Numbered from the stretch's first letter, positions 35,051 to 43,621 are shown. The stretch: DNA of 53,052 bases from Cytophagaceae bacterium (GCA_027485575.1 JAIXQU010000079.1:1-53052); one strand, 5' to 3'. Numbers and translations are program-made. The notes: generated by a model not told the origin, from the letters alone.

Positions 35051-36598
35051 ATGAAATTTTCAAACCTAATCCTTTCAGGAATTATCATAAGTGCATTGGC
35101 TTTCAGTGGATGTGAAAAGGAAATCGTGTCCAGAAATATGGAATTTGAAGCCTTAAATCCAGCCAAGACAGACACAGCTTCCTGGCGTTGGAAAACCATT
35201 TTACTTACCAAAGCAGATGAGTTTCCGGTTACCAGCCCAATCGCCATCACTGCTCCAGACTACAAACTGGAATTGCTTGAAATAAAAAGCTGGCAAAACA
35301 AAATGACCGACAAAGAAAAAGATATTGTAAAATACTGGAGCGCTGGCGTGGTATTGAGATGGAATGAAATCATGCGGGAACTGGTAGCAAAATACAATTT
35401 GCCTCCCTATCAAAATGAGGACAATACCTATCCGATTCCAAACGCAGCGAACCCTTTGGCGTATCCATATTTTCCTTTTTCAAATCCCCCTTATGCAGCC
35501 AGGGCATATGCTTATCTATCTACAGCACAGTATGATGCATTGGTTTCAGCATCATATTACAAAAGTTTTTACAAAAGACAAAGACCTTCAGTCAACGACC
35601 CATCCATTTCTACTTTAATCCCGGTTACAACGGACTTTTCCTATCCATGCGAAGAAGCTGTGGCAGCGGGAGCATCGGCAACAATTTTAAGATTGATGTT
35701 TCCTGGTGAGCAGGATTTTATTCAGCAAAAACTAACGGAATGCAAAAACTACCGCATCATGGTTGGCGCAAATGTTCGCAGCGAGGTAGAAGCTGGTGAA
35801 GCCTTAGGCAAGTTGGTAGCTTCTAAATTTGTGGCCAGAGCCAGAGCAGACAGAGCTGGCAAATCGGTAGGCACGCCCGCAGATTGGGCAAATATGGAAA
35901 CCAACACTTCTGCAAAAGGAGAATTGGCCTGGGTGAGTCAGGAAAGCCCGAAGCGACCTCCGATGCTTCCCTTTTTTGGAAAGACAATTGGTTTTTTACT
36001 GGATACAAATCAGGTAGTTCTGGGTAGGCCCGCTCCTCCCCCATCTACCAATTCGGAACAATTCAAAAAGGAGCTGGATGAAGTACTGTACCACAGCAAA
36101 AACCCAACCAGAGAAAAAATGAAAATTGTTCATTTCTGGGGTGATGGCGTTGGCACTTACACACCTCCGGGACATTGGAATGCCATAGCTTGCGAAGACT
36201 TTGTTGGACTAAGACTAAGTGAGGTCCGCTGGGCAAGAAACCTGGCTCTGCTGAATATGAGCCTGATGGATGCTGCCATTTGCTGCTGGGATGCCAAATA
36301 CTACTACTTCAACCCAAGGCCAAGTCAGGTAAATTCAGAAATCAAAACTTTAACCGGATTGCCAAACTTTCCAGCTTATCTCAGTGGTCATAGCACTTTT
36401 AGTGGTGCCGCATCAACCATTTTGGGACATCTTAATCCGGGAAGGGCGACCGCATATTCTGCCATGGCAGAAGAAGCAAGTTTGAGCCGTTTATATGGTG
36501 CCATTCACTACAGAAGTGATATTGAAGTGGGTATAACCATGGGCAATTCCATTGGCCAGAAGGCAATTGAGCGGGCAAAGGCTGACGGGGCGGAATAA
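35051..36598 (+). CDS. PAP2/vanadium-dependent haloperoxidase-like lipoprotein
   Basis: 515-residue lipoprotein (lipobox FSGC, Cys21) of the PAP2 superfamily, which includes vanadium haloperoxidases and acid phosphatases that share one phosphate/vanadate pocket. The three motifs are readable: K-x6-R-P as KYYYFNPRP (416-424), SGH as YLSGHSTFSG (Ser445-His447), and S-R-x5-H-x3-D as SRLYGAIHYRSD (Arg480, His486, Asp490). These are all pocket residues, so the site looks intact. The N-terminal 400 residues are helical with FPFSNPPYAARAYAYLSTA and KSFYKRQRPS, as in secreted haloperoxidase-like proteins of this phylum. Its start lies one base after the outer-membrane barrel gene stop. Whether it is a phosphatase or a haloperoxidase is not decidable by eye. 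A terminator follows at 36627. Confidence 0.85.
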   Translation: MKFSNLILSGIIISALAFSGCEKEIVSRNMEFEALNPAKTDTASWRWKTILLTKADEFPVTSPIAITAPDYKLELLEIKSWQNKMTDKEKDIVKYWSAGVVLRWNEIMRELVAKYNLPPYQNEDNTYPIPNAANPLAYPYFPFSNPPYAARAYAYLSTAQYDALVSASYYKSFYKRQRPSVNDPSISTLIPVTTDFSYPCEEAVAAGASATILRLMFPGEQDFIQQKLTECKNYRIMVGANVRSEVEAGEALGKLVASKFVARARADRAGKSVGTPADWANMETNTSAKGELAWVSQESPKRPPMLPFFGKTIGFLLDTNQVVLGRPAPPPSTNSEQFKKELDEVLYHSKNPTREKMKIVHFWGDGVGTYTPPGHWNAIACEDFVGLRLSEVRWARNLALLNMSLMDAAICCWDAKYYYFNPRPSQVNSEIKTLTGLPNFPAYLSGHSTFSGAASTILGHLNPGRATAYSAMAEEASLSRLYGAIHYRSDIEVGITMGNSIGQKAIERAKADGAE

Positions 36599-36626
36599 GT
36601 TCTCAGGCGGTTCGATTTAGAAACTC

Positions 36627-36657
36627 AAAAAAGGATTCATTTTTGAATCCTTTTTTT
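36627..36657. terminator. Rho-independent terminator after the haloperoxidase-like gene
   Basis: Stem GGATTCA (36633-36639) and TGAATCC (36644-36650) with a TTTT-type loop, extended by six A on the left pairing with T on the right, followed by seven T. Works for the plus strand; the symmetrical A/T tracts allow either direction. Confidence 0.88.
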
Positions 36658-36723
36658 ATTCCTGATCAAGCAATAGGATGTAAGTGATTGATTTACTATG
36701 CTTTACAACCTGACCTGAATCAT

Positions 36724-36762
36724 CCCGAAGCCAGTTCGGGACAAGTCCTCCAAGGTAGAGGA
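36724..36762. repeat. Two tandem intergenic hairpins
   Basis: CCCGAA-GCCAG-TTCGGG (36724-36740) is followed six bases later by TCCTC-CAAGGTA-GAGGA (36746-36762). Neither is followed by a T tract, so they are not terminators. They may be an interspersed repeat or part of a structured leader/ncRNA; only this copy is seen in the window. Confidence 0.4.
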
Positions 36763-36834
36763 ATTAAGGTAAAAATCAATTATCCATAAACCAAAAGCTT
36801 TTTCTATTGAGGATTTTGGGTTTATGACTGATTT

Positions 36835-37041
36835 TTAATCCCATGTTGTCTTCTTATTTTTCAGAATACGCATGCGTTCCTTGTCTTCAGGTGTTTGAAA
36901 CGCATGGAGGAAACGTGCATATTCTTCAATCCATTCCAGAATTTCTTCCGGGGTTTTCTTTTGGTGCTCCCGGATTTGCTCCATGGTAACGTGGTACCTG
37001 AAACCAACATTTTCGTTTTCTTTTTTGGGTGCCTGACTCAT
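36835..37041 (-). CDS. Small protein paired with nucleotidyltransferase-like gene
   Basis: 68 residues, not a named family: MSQAPKKENENVGFRYHVT, then MEQIREHQKKTPEEILEWIEEYARFLHAF and a basic end RMRILKNKKTTWD. The middle is one long amphipathic helix ('P-E-E-I-L-E-W-I-E-E'), of the type seen in small antitoxin-like or accessory proteins that accompany nucleotidyltransferase genes in this phylum. Its ATG overlaps the stop of the upstream nucleotidyltransferase-like gene in a 4-base ATGA (37038-37041), so the two are made together and probably bind each other. A toxin-antitoxin or regulatory role is inference. Confidence 0.6.
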   Translation of the reverse strand: MSQAPKKENENVGFRYHVTMEQIREHQKKTPEEILEWIEEYARFLHAFQTPEDKERMRILKNKKTTWD

Positions 37042-37532
37042 AGAAACTTTTCAGGAAAAATCTTTTTGAGTGAGGCAATATCCAAAATATCCTGCTCTCT
37101 GTTTGAATAGGTTTTTAAGGCAATCAGGTCTTCAACTGAAACCAGTAATACTTCGGTGATTTTTGTTTTCCGGATTTGTTTCCTTTGCCAAAGTTCATTA
37201 AAACTGAATGGCATATCCATTAAAATATCCAAGGTAACAAACTGATAAATAGTACTATAAAAAGAAAATGCAATCAGGTTTCTTTCCTGAACCATCATTT
37301 TTCTTTTGTTTTCATCTGCAAATTCCAGCAATGAAACCGGCAATGCATTCTGATAACCAAAGGTAGAAATGGCTTTTAAAAATAAAGCAATGTTATCTTC
37401 GGTCAATTCAAGGATTATATCCATGTCTGCTGTCGATCTTGGCACTCCATACATATTGATGGCCAGACCACCACAAAGTAAATATCGAACTTTGTGGTCC
37501 TGAAGAGACTTATATAATTCAATAAGGTGCAT
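37038..37532 (-). CDS. Nucleotidyltransferase-fold protein (MNT/AbiEii-like)
   Basis: 164-residue protein with the minimal nucleotidyltransferase signature: CGGLAINMYGVPRSTADMDI, where Gly21-Gly22 form the GS/GG loop and Asp36 and Asp38 the metal-binding pair. A third acidic strand (FVTLDILMDMPF, about 100-111) completes the usual triad. The C-terminal part VSVEDLIALKTYSNREQDILDIA is the 'L-I-A-x-K-x-x-x-x-R-x-x-D-x-x-D' region typical of AbiEii/DUF6036-like proteins. Such enzymes nucleotidylate proteins or tRNA, and several act as toxins or defence components. Upstream of and overlapping a 68-residue partner. No transcription terminator was seen between this pair and the surface-protein gene. 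Confidence 0.75.
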   Translation of the reverse strand: MHLIELYKSLQDHKVRYLLCGGLAINMYGVPRSTADMDIILELTEDNIALFLKAISTFGYQNALPVSLLEFADENKRKMMVQERNLIAFSFYSTIYQFVTLDILMDMPFSFNELWQRKQIRKTKITEVLLVSVEDLIALKTYSNREQDILDIASLKKIFPEKFL

Positions 37533-37701
37533 TCCGCAAAATCTTAATTTTAAGCAAATTAAATGAAAACTTAATTGGGATAAACCAACTAAATTTTTGA
37601 TTCTTAAGAAAAATACCTGATTCTAAAACACTCACTTTTCTGAATTGCCTGCTTAAATCTCTGGTGAAAACCTTCGCTATCCATGGAAATTTCCTGTGCC
37701 A

Positions 37702-37733
37702 CAAAAAAGAACCGCCTTTTCCGGACGGCTCTC
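37702..37733 (-). terminator. Rho-independent terminator of the surface-protein gene
   Basis: Read on the minus strand: AGAGCCGTCC, loop GGAAAA, GGCGGTTCT (37708-37732, with G-U pairs), followed by six T. It lies 40 bp downstream of the stop of the 1160-residue surface protein and probably ends transcription of the array region. Confidence 0.85.
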
Positions 37734-37772
37734 TTTTCTTATTATTGACACGGTCATTTGCCTGTAAATGGT

Positions 37773-40700
37773 TTACCTCTTCACCACCTTTACCACTTTG
37801 TTAAAGTTATTTCCTTCAATCCGGAAGAAGTACGTGGCAGAAGGCATGCGGCTGAGTTCAACCTGCGTTTCGTTCATCTGGATTTCGGTACGTAGAATTT
37901 CGCGACCCAACATATCGGTAACACGTAGATGACTGCCCTCCAATCCTGCAGTGCGCACATGGAAGATGTCTTTGCCCGGGTTTGGATAAACCAACACACT
38001 GGCTTCTTCTGTTGGCTCCTCTCCTAAGCGACAAGCAGCGAGTGCAACGGCATAGGTTCTGGCCGTGGCATTGGTTCCGCAGGCATTCACTGATTTTACG
38101 CTGACAGATCCAGCAATTGTTCCCCATTTAACTATAATGGAACTTGTGCCCGTTCCTGCTGTGATGCTGGCTCCGGTTGGAACTGTCCATGCATAAGAAG
38201 TGGCGCCCGTTACCGCAGGTGTACTGAAAATTAATCCAGATGCGGATGGACAAACTGAAGCTGGTCCGGTAATGGATGCTGGTGTTGCCGGTGCGCCGAG
38301 TAAGGCTAAAGTGCGGGAAACACTTGCCCCACAGGCATTGTTGGCCACAACGGACAAAGTTCCACTCACAAATCCTGCTGGTACAACAAGGCTCACCGAA
38401 GTTCCGGTGCTTGAGCCAGAGAAGCTGCATCCTGCTGGGGCTGTCCACGTGTAGGATGTGGCACCGGTTACGGCCGCAATGCTGTAAGTGAAAGAGCCAC
38501 CGGCACAAAGATTGGTTGTTGTGCCGGTGATGGTTCCGGGTTGGGCTGTCGTGGATGCAATGCTAAGAGATTTAGCGGTCGAAGATCCGCAGACGGAGTT
38601 TGCCGTTACGCTTACAGTGCCCGAAGCAAAGGTAGCCGGGAAAGTAACCGAAACGGAGTTTGTCCCCTGACCACTGTTGATCACGGCTCCGGCTGGAACA
38701 GCCCAGGTATAGGATGTGGCATTGGCCATGGCCGTACAGGAATAGGTCTGAGTACTGCTGGCACAAACTGCGGCAGCCGGACCGGTAATGGTGGTTGGGG
38801 TTGACGGAATCTTGCTGAGAGCCAAAGTTTTGGCAGCGCCAGTTCCGCAGGCATTGACGGCAGCCACAGAAACGGAACCTGTCGTAAAGCTGGCTGGATT
38901 CACTGCCACAGTAATGGTGTTGGTGCTGGACGTTCCGGTCAGGCCTGATGGAAGTACCCATGCATAACCGGTAGCGCCCGTAACCGCAGTGGCAGTGTAG
39001 GTGGCACTTGTAAGTCCGCATATGGAAGCCGGACCGCTGAGCGTGGTAACAGCCGCCAGTACTTTGGTAAGCGCCAGTGTTTTGGCTCCCGAACTTGCGC
39101 AGCTGTTAACGGCCTGCACGCTCACACTTCCGCTGGTGTAAAGCGATGGATTCACCGCTACTGTAATGCTGTTGGTGGTGGAAGTACCGGTTAAGCCAGC
39201 TGGCAATACCCAGTTGTAAGATGTGGCGCCGGTCATGGCCGTGCAGGTGTAGGTGGCAGTTGTTAATCCACAAATCTGTGCCGGACCGGTAATGGTAGTT
39301 GGTGTGAATGGCGCCTTGCTCAATGTGAGAGATTTGGCTGCAGATGAACCACAGGCATTGTTGGCTTTCGCTGTAATGCTGCCGGATACGAATACCGAAT
39401 TGTCGATGCTCACGGTAATCACATTGGTGGTGGAAGTTCCGGTAATGCCGGCAGGAAGGGTCCAGGTGTAGGAACTCACATTACTGCCGGTGGCGGCGGT
39501 ATATGTCGCCGTTGTGAGACCGCAGGTTATCGTTGGACCGGAAATACTGGAAGGTACAAAAGGCACCTTGCTTACCGAAAGCGATTTAGCCCCGGAGATG
39601 CCGCAGATATTGCCGGCTTTTACAGTAATGCTGCCGCTGGTGAACACGCTGTTGTTAATGCTGGTGTTGATGCTGTTGGTGGCAGATGTTCCGCTGTATC
39701 CGGTTGGAAGTGTCCAGCTGTAATAGGTTGCACCGATGGAGGTAGAAGAAGTGTAAGAACCGGTAGTAATGCCGCAGGTTACGGTTGGGCTGCCGGTAAG
39801 CGAGGACGGTGTCGCCGGAACCTTCGCAATAGTGAGTGATTTGGCAGCCGAGGTGCAAAACGCCGTGTTGGCTTTTACCGTAACCGCACCGCTGGTAAAG
39901 GCAAGATCGTTAATGGCCACCGCAATGCTGTTGGTCGTAGAAGTTCCGGTTAATCCGGAAGGCAGCGTCCAGCTGTAGGAAACAGCGCCCGTTACGGTCG
40001 AGGCCGTATAAGTTCCAGAAGTGAGGGTACAAATCATGGTTGGACCGGTAAGGGTGCTTGGCGTTGCCGGGATGGCATTCAGGGTAACCACCGAGGATGA
40101 AGAAGTTGTGGCACAACCGGCGGCCGAGGTAACCGTTACCGAGTAAGAACCGGCGGCACTTGCGGTATAAGAATTGGATGTTGCACCGGTAATGGCCGTG
40201 CCGTTGTTCCTCCACACATAGGTCTGGCCGGAAACTGCCGGGGTGCTGAGTGTAACCGAACCACCCGTACAAATGTTAAGCGTGCCGGAGGCGGAAACCG
40301 TGGCCGAAGGTGGTGTATTTACAGTTACTACGGTTGAGGGAGATGTGGCAGAACAGTTGCCAGCTTTGGTAACCGTTACAGAGTAAGAACCAGCCGTTGA
40401 CGCAGTGTAGCTTGCTGATGTGGCGCCTGAAATGGCAGCACCGTTTAATCTCCATACATAGGTTAAGCCGGTACCTGTATTGGCATTCAGAACAACCGAA
40501 CCTCCTGTGCAGAAACTGGTAGAAGTTGCTGCCGTGATGTTAGCTGTTGGAGGTGTATTAACCGTTACAACCGTTGCCAAAGAAGTTGCAGAACAGGCAC
40601 TTGCATTGGTAACCGTTACCGAATAAGACCCAGCTGCGCTGGCCGTATAACTCGCTGAAGTAGCGCCGGTAATGGCAGTACCGTTTAACCTCCAGACATA

Positions 40701-41255
40701 GGTTAAGCCGGTACCCGTATTGGCATTGAGCACAACAGAACCTCCGGTACAGAAACTGGTGGAAGTAGCGGGTGTGATGGTGGCCGTTGGTGCAGCGTTG
40801 GCTGTAAGGATTCTGGAAACAGAGACGCTACAACCCGATCCATTGCTGATGGTGCAGGTATAAGTACCAGCTACGGTCAGATTTGGAATGGCGGCTGTAC
40901 TTGCTGTAAAGCCATTTGGGCCTGTCCAGCTGTAGGTGGTGGTAGCTAAAATTCCGCTGGCGGCTGTGGCAGTGAAAGAGGTATTTCCTCCGGTGCAGAT
41001 GGCATTGGTGCCGGTGACGGAAGGGGTAACCGGTGCGGTGCAGGCCACCACGGCAGGCTGCTGAAAACCTTGCGTGAGCATGGCATTTCCGTTGACCAGG
41101 GTTTGGGTGAATGTTTCGCCGAGTGTCCAGGAAACCTGAAGGCTGGCGCCCGAATAATTGCCACCAGCCGAGGCTATGACCGAAGGCTTAAGGCTTTGCG
41201 CCTGCAGCAAACCAATTGCTGAAAAGGCAAAAAGAAAGAGGAAGAACTTTTTCAT
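37773..41255 (-). CDS. Giant T9SS-secreted surface protein with Ig-like and PKD-like repeats
   Basis: 1160 residues. Signal peptide 1-19 (MKKFFLFLFAFSAIGLLQA). Residues 20-70 are the common module SVIASAGGNYSG...SWTLGETFTQTL...LTQGFQQP found in T9SS cargo. About 71-400 hold four Ig-like domains with the repeated core ICTGGSV...YVWRLNGTAITGATS...GSYSVTVT; about 400-1080 hold eight PKD-like repeats of roughly 82 residues (ITGPA-x-ICGLTTATYT...WTLPAGLTGTSTTN...NACGSSAAKSL). The last 75 residues are a type A sorting domain (VLVYPNPGKDIFHV...GREILRTEI...TYFFRIEGNNFNKVVKVVKR), so the protein is exported by T9SS and anchored at the surface. No enzymatic domain is visible; adhesion or matrix function is inferred. 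The gene is clearly more GC-rich than the housekeeping part of the window, and long open frames on the other strand here are shadows of its repeats. Confidence 0.92.
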   Translation of the reverse strand: MKKFFLFLFAFSAIGLLQAQSLKPSVIASAGGNYSGASLQVSWTLGETFTQTLVNGNAMLTQGFQQPAVVACTAPVTPSVTGTNAICTGGNTSFTATAASGILATTTYSWTGPNGFTASTAAIPNLTVAGTYTCTISNGSGCSVSVSRILTANAAPTATITPATSTSFCTGGSVVLNANTGTGLTYVWRLNGTAITGATSASYTASAAGSYSVTVTNASACSATSLATVVTVNTPPTANITAATSTSFCTGGSVVLNANTGTGLTYVWRLNGAAISGATSASYTASTAGSYSVTVTKAGNCSATSPSTVVTVNTPPSATVSASGTLNICTGGSVTLSTPAVSGQTYVWRNNGTAITGATSNSYTASAAGSYSVTVTSAAGCATTSSSSVVTLNAIPATPSTLTGPTMICTLTSGTYTASTVTGAVSYSWTLPSGLTGTSTTNSIAVAINDLAFTSGAVTVKANTAFCTSAAKSLTIAKVPATPSSLTGSPTVTCGITTGSYTSSTSIGATYYSWTLPTGYSGTSATNSINTSINNSVFTSGSITVKAGNICGISGAKSLSVSKVPFVPSSISGPTITCGLTTATYTAATGSNVSSYTWTLPAGITGTSTTNVITVSIDNSVFVSGSITAKANNACGSSAAKSLTLSKAPFTPTTITGPAQICGLTTATYTCTAMTGATSYNWVLPAGLTGTSTTNSITVAVNPSLYTSGSVSVQAVNSCASSGAKTLALTKVLAAVTTLSGPASICGLTSATYTATAVTGATGYAWVLPSGLTGTSSTNTITVAVNPASFTTGSVSVAAVNACGTGAAKTLALSKIPSTPTTITGPAAAVCASSTQTYSCTAMANATSYTWAVPAGAVINSGQGTNSVSVTFPATFASGTVSVTANSVCGSSTAKSLSIASTTAQPGTITGTTTNLCAGGSFTYSIAAVTGATSYTWTAPAGCSFSGSSTGTSVSLVVPAGFVSGTLSVVANNACGASVSRTLALLGAPATPASITGPASVCPSASGLIFSTPAVTGATSYAWTVPTGASITAGTGTSSIIVKWGTIAGSVSVKSVNACGTNATARTYAVALAACRLGEEPTEEASVLVYPNPGKDIFHVRTAGLEGSHLRVTDMLGREILRTEIQMNETQVELSRMPSATYFFRIEGNNFNKVVKVVKR
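38006..40055 (-). repeat. Eight tandem PKD-like coding repeats (about 245 bp each)
   Basis: In-frame tandem repeats inside the surface-protein gene, with units starting at the codons for 'T-P-x-x-(I/L)-(T/S)-G-P'. The central five units are the most alike, the outer ones drift, which fits expansion by unequal recombination. This also makes the locus prone to assembly collapse, so the repeat count should be treated with care. Confidence 0.8.
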
Positions 41256-41302
41256 GGTTACTTAATTAGATTTTTAATTTTATGTTGATTTGATTTTAAG
41301 GA

Positions 41303-42433
41303 TTAGTCTTTTAGGCAGCGGACGGAGAAGCCGCTCTTTTTGAGATTTGCTCCTCTATTAGAACCAGCTGAGTCATAATAAAGCGATCTTAACCAGGAAT
41401 CTGTTGAAGAAAATGAAGTAGAAGACCACCAATAACCATTTGAACCGAGGATTGTGTAAACCCCCTGATCATTCCGATTTCCACCAGGAATTGCTCCAAA
41501 TCCACTCAAATTAGTTGCGCCCGTATTAGGGCTTAACCAAGCAGTTGATACAGCTTTTAACTGCCCTCCTGCATTAATGCCACGAGTTCCTATTGAAGTA
41601 GGATTAGAAATCGATGGTTCAAGATATTTTTCAAGCGTAAACCATTCCGGATCCGACGGCACATGCCATCCTGTTGGACATAATCCTCTTAAATCAGAGA
41701 CAGAAAACCAATTATATAACTTCCCATAAATTACATTATTGGCCTGATCATTATTATAAACTGAATAAGCTCCGCTTGCTGTGCTGCTCCACTGAATATC
41801 GGTTAAGCCTGTTGGAATAGGATTACTATTCCTGTATTTACTAACCTTCAAATTCTCTGCCATCCAAACTTGTGTTCCAATGCGAACAGTTTGATAGACA
41901 TTTCCATCGATGTCGGTTACAGGTGCTTCGGGTTGGTTCAAAATCGGATTTGCTGCCGATAAGCCAGGAATAATCAGGTAATTCCCATTACCAGTAAACA
42001 GTGTATCCCCAATAGCGCTGGTTTTCATTTTAATACCATTCGCCTGCAACGCATACGGCACACTCATCATCTGGGTAGTTCCCAAATCGGTATAGGTTGT
42101 ACCACCCGCCGGATCCATTTCTACCTGCAAAAACTTGGCATTCTTGCCCCAGTTGATGCCGGAGAAGGTTCCACTTACCACCGTGCCCATGCCCACATTG
42201 ACCGAAAACAAACCCAGCGCCGAGGTGGTTGGGTTGTGGGTTTCCTGGTATTTGATGGCGCCGGTGGCGATGCTGTCCCGGATGGAGAAACGCACCTTCA
42301 CAGGCGTGCTGGCAATGGCCTGTCCGCTTGCATTTCGGGCGATGGCCTGGTAGGGGATGCCTTGAGGGGCTTGGGCGAAAAGTAAAAAGGAAGAAGTAAA
42401 AAGTAAAAAGGAGAAGAGAAAGAGCTTTTTCAT
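41303..42433 (-). CDS. Secreted N-module + FISUMP protein (array copy 1)
   Basis: 376 residues from ATG 42433, chosen because it gives a signal peptide (MKKLFLFSFLLFTSSFLLFA|QAPQG); the frame stays open upstream into the tail of the preceding gene without a signal. Residues about 21-135 are the array's constant module. A short linker with GDTLFTGNGNYLIIPG follows, then a FISUMP domain (about 175-376): DIDGNVYQTVRIGTQVWMAE, NLKVSKYRN, YGKLYNWFSVSDLRGLCP, GWHVPSDPEW, GYWWSSTSFS and the closing GFSVRCLKD. FISUMP domains are thought to have a C-type-lectin-like fold and to sit at the cell surface; ligand unknown. No T9SS sorting domain is present. It is 47 bp upstream of the giant surface-protein gene. 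Confidence 0.85.
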   Translation of the reverse strand: MKKLFLFSFLLFTSSFLLFAQAPQGIPYQAIARNASGQAIASTPVKVRFSIRDSIATGAIKYQETHNPTTSALGLFSVNVGMGTVVSGTFSGINWGKNAKFLQVEMDPAGGTTYTDLGTTQMMSVPYALQANGIKMKTSAIGDTLFTGNGNYLIIPGLSAANPILNQPEAPVTDIDGNVYQTVRIGTQVWMAENLKVSKYRNSNPIPTGLTDIQWSSTASGAYSVYNNDQANNVIYGKLYNWFSVSDLRGLCPTGWHVPSDPEWFTLEKYLEPSISNPTSIGTRGINAGGQLKAVSTAWLSPNTGATNLSGFGAIPGGNRNDQGVYTILGSNGYWWSSTSFSSTDSWLRSLYYDSAGSNRGANLKKSGFSVRCLKD

Positions 42434-42482
42434 TTTGTAGAAAGGTAAAGTAATGTGGTATTTTTTTAAGATTGATGAAGGA

Positions 42483-43604
42483 TTAGTCTTTGAGGCAGCG
42501 GACGGAGAAGCCTCCTTTATTGGAGAATCCATTACGGTTTGAAGCTGCGTTGGCAGTATGACTGAAATGAAACCATCCCAAGTTTGAAGAATACGGTGAT
42601 GAAGTCCACCAATAACTTCCAGAATTAAGGTCGAAATAGGAAGATGTTTCGGCTCTGGCACCTCCGGGAAGACCTGAAAAACCTAGGCTATTCGAAGCAC
42701 CTGAATTAGGAGAAGCCCATAAAGAAGTTAGGCTTTTCAGTTTACCGCCAGCAACAAGATAGCCCCCCAAATAATCTTCCAGGCTTGACCATTCCGGATC
42801 TGTAGGAACATGCCATCCAGCTGGGCAGAGACCCCGTGAATCTGAAACCGCATACCAATTGTACAGCTTACCGAAGGTGGAATTATTGGTTGCATTGTTG
42901 CCGTAAATGGCATAAGCACCAATCGTAGCATTTTGCCATTCTAAATCAGTAAAGTTCGTCGTTATGGCGGTACCGTTTCGATATTTGCTTACTTTCAAAT
43001 TCTCCGCCATCCAGGTTTGATTGCCTATTGTGATAGTTTTATAGCTATTTCCTTCCACATCGCTTATCGTGCTATAAGTTAAATTTGGATTGAATACACC
43101 TAAATTTAAGATGGAAACTCCGGGAATAATTAAATAATTTCCACCACCAGTGTAAAGGGTATCACCAGTTGCGCTGGTTTTCATTTTAATCCCATTCGCC
43201 TGCAACGCATACGGCACACTCATCATCTGCGTCGTGCCCAAATCGGTGTAAGTGGTACCTCCAGTGGTGTTCAGTTCCACCTGCAGAAACTTGGCATTTT
43301 TACCCCAGTTGATGCCGGAGAAAGTGCCGCTTACCGCTGTGCCCATGCCCACATTTACCGAGAACAACCCGAGCACCGAGGTGGTGGGGTTGTGGGTTTC
43401 CTGGTATTTGATGGCGCCAGTGGCGATGCTGTCCCGAATGGAGAAACGTACTTTTACTGCGGTATTAGAAATGGCCACTCCGCTGGCATTTCGTGCGATG
43501 GCCTGGTAAGGGATGCCTTGGGGAGCTTGGGCAATGCAAGTAGTTGGTGCAAAGTAGTTAGTAATTAGTGTGATGGCTAAAGCGCTGAGGATATGATTTT
43601 TCAT
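42483..43604 (-). CDS. Secreted N-module + FISUMP protein (array copy 2)
   Basis: 373 residues from ATG 43604 (signal MKNHILSALAITLITNYFA, then TTCIAQAPQG). An upstream in-frame start at 43682 lies inside the previous gene and was rejected. Constant module about 27-142, the linker GDTLYTGGGNYLIIPG shared with copies 1 and 5, and a FISUMP domain with DVEGNSYKTITIGNQTWMAE, LYNWYAVSDSRGLCPAGW, SLEDYLGG, FSGLPGGARAE, YWWTSSPYSS and GFSVRCLKD. The cassette is similar to that of copy 1 in framework but differs strongly in the strand/loop residues between GYWW/SYWW and the end (FHFSHTANAASNRNGFSNK here versus LRSLYYDSAGSNRGANLKK), the part that forms the binding face in C-type-lectin-like folds. Confidence 0.85.
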   Translation of the reverse strand: MKNHILSALAITLITNYFAPTTCIAQAPQGIPYQAIARNASGVAISNTAVKVRFSIRDSIATGAIKYQETHNPTTSVLGLFSVNVGMGTAVSGTFSGINWGKNAKFLQVELNTTGGTTYTDLGTTQMMSVPYALQANGIKMKTSATGDTLYTGGGNYLIIPGVSILNLGVFNPNLTYSTISDVEGNSYKTITIGNQTWMAENLKVSKYRNGTAITTNFTDLEWQNATIGAYAIYGNNATNNSTFGKLYNWYAVSDSRGLCPAGWHVPTDPEWSSLEDYLGGYLVAGGKLKSLTSLWASPNSGASNSLGFSGLPGGARAETSSYFDLNSGSYWWTSSPYSSNLGWFHFSHTANAASNRNGFSNKGGFSVRCLKD

Positions 43605-43621
43605 TAGTGAAATTTGAAATA

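Noticed and set aside
37519-37704. 61-residue minus-strand frame upstream of the nucleotidyltransferase-like gene
   Set aside because: Partly overlaps that gene's start and a terminator region; composition is basic and unstructured with no homology that I recognise.
38200-39980. Several long plus-strand open frames inside the surface-protein gene
   Set aside because: They recur with the period of the PKD repeats and mirror the Thr/Ser/Ala-rich coding strand; shadows only.
38006-40055. Regularly spaced repeats as a possible CRISPR array
   Set aside because: Units are about 245 bp, in frame, and encode PKD-like domains; there are no short identical repeats with unique spacers and no cas genes.
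42434-42661. N-terminal extension of array copy 1 (start at 42661)
   Set aside because: The extra 76 residues derive from the tail of the neighbouring copy and would bury the signal peptide; ATG 42433 is the natural start. The same reasoning moved the starts of copy 2 and of the gene at 46654.
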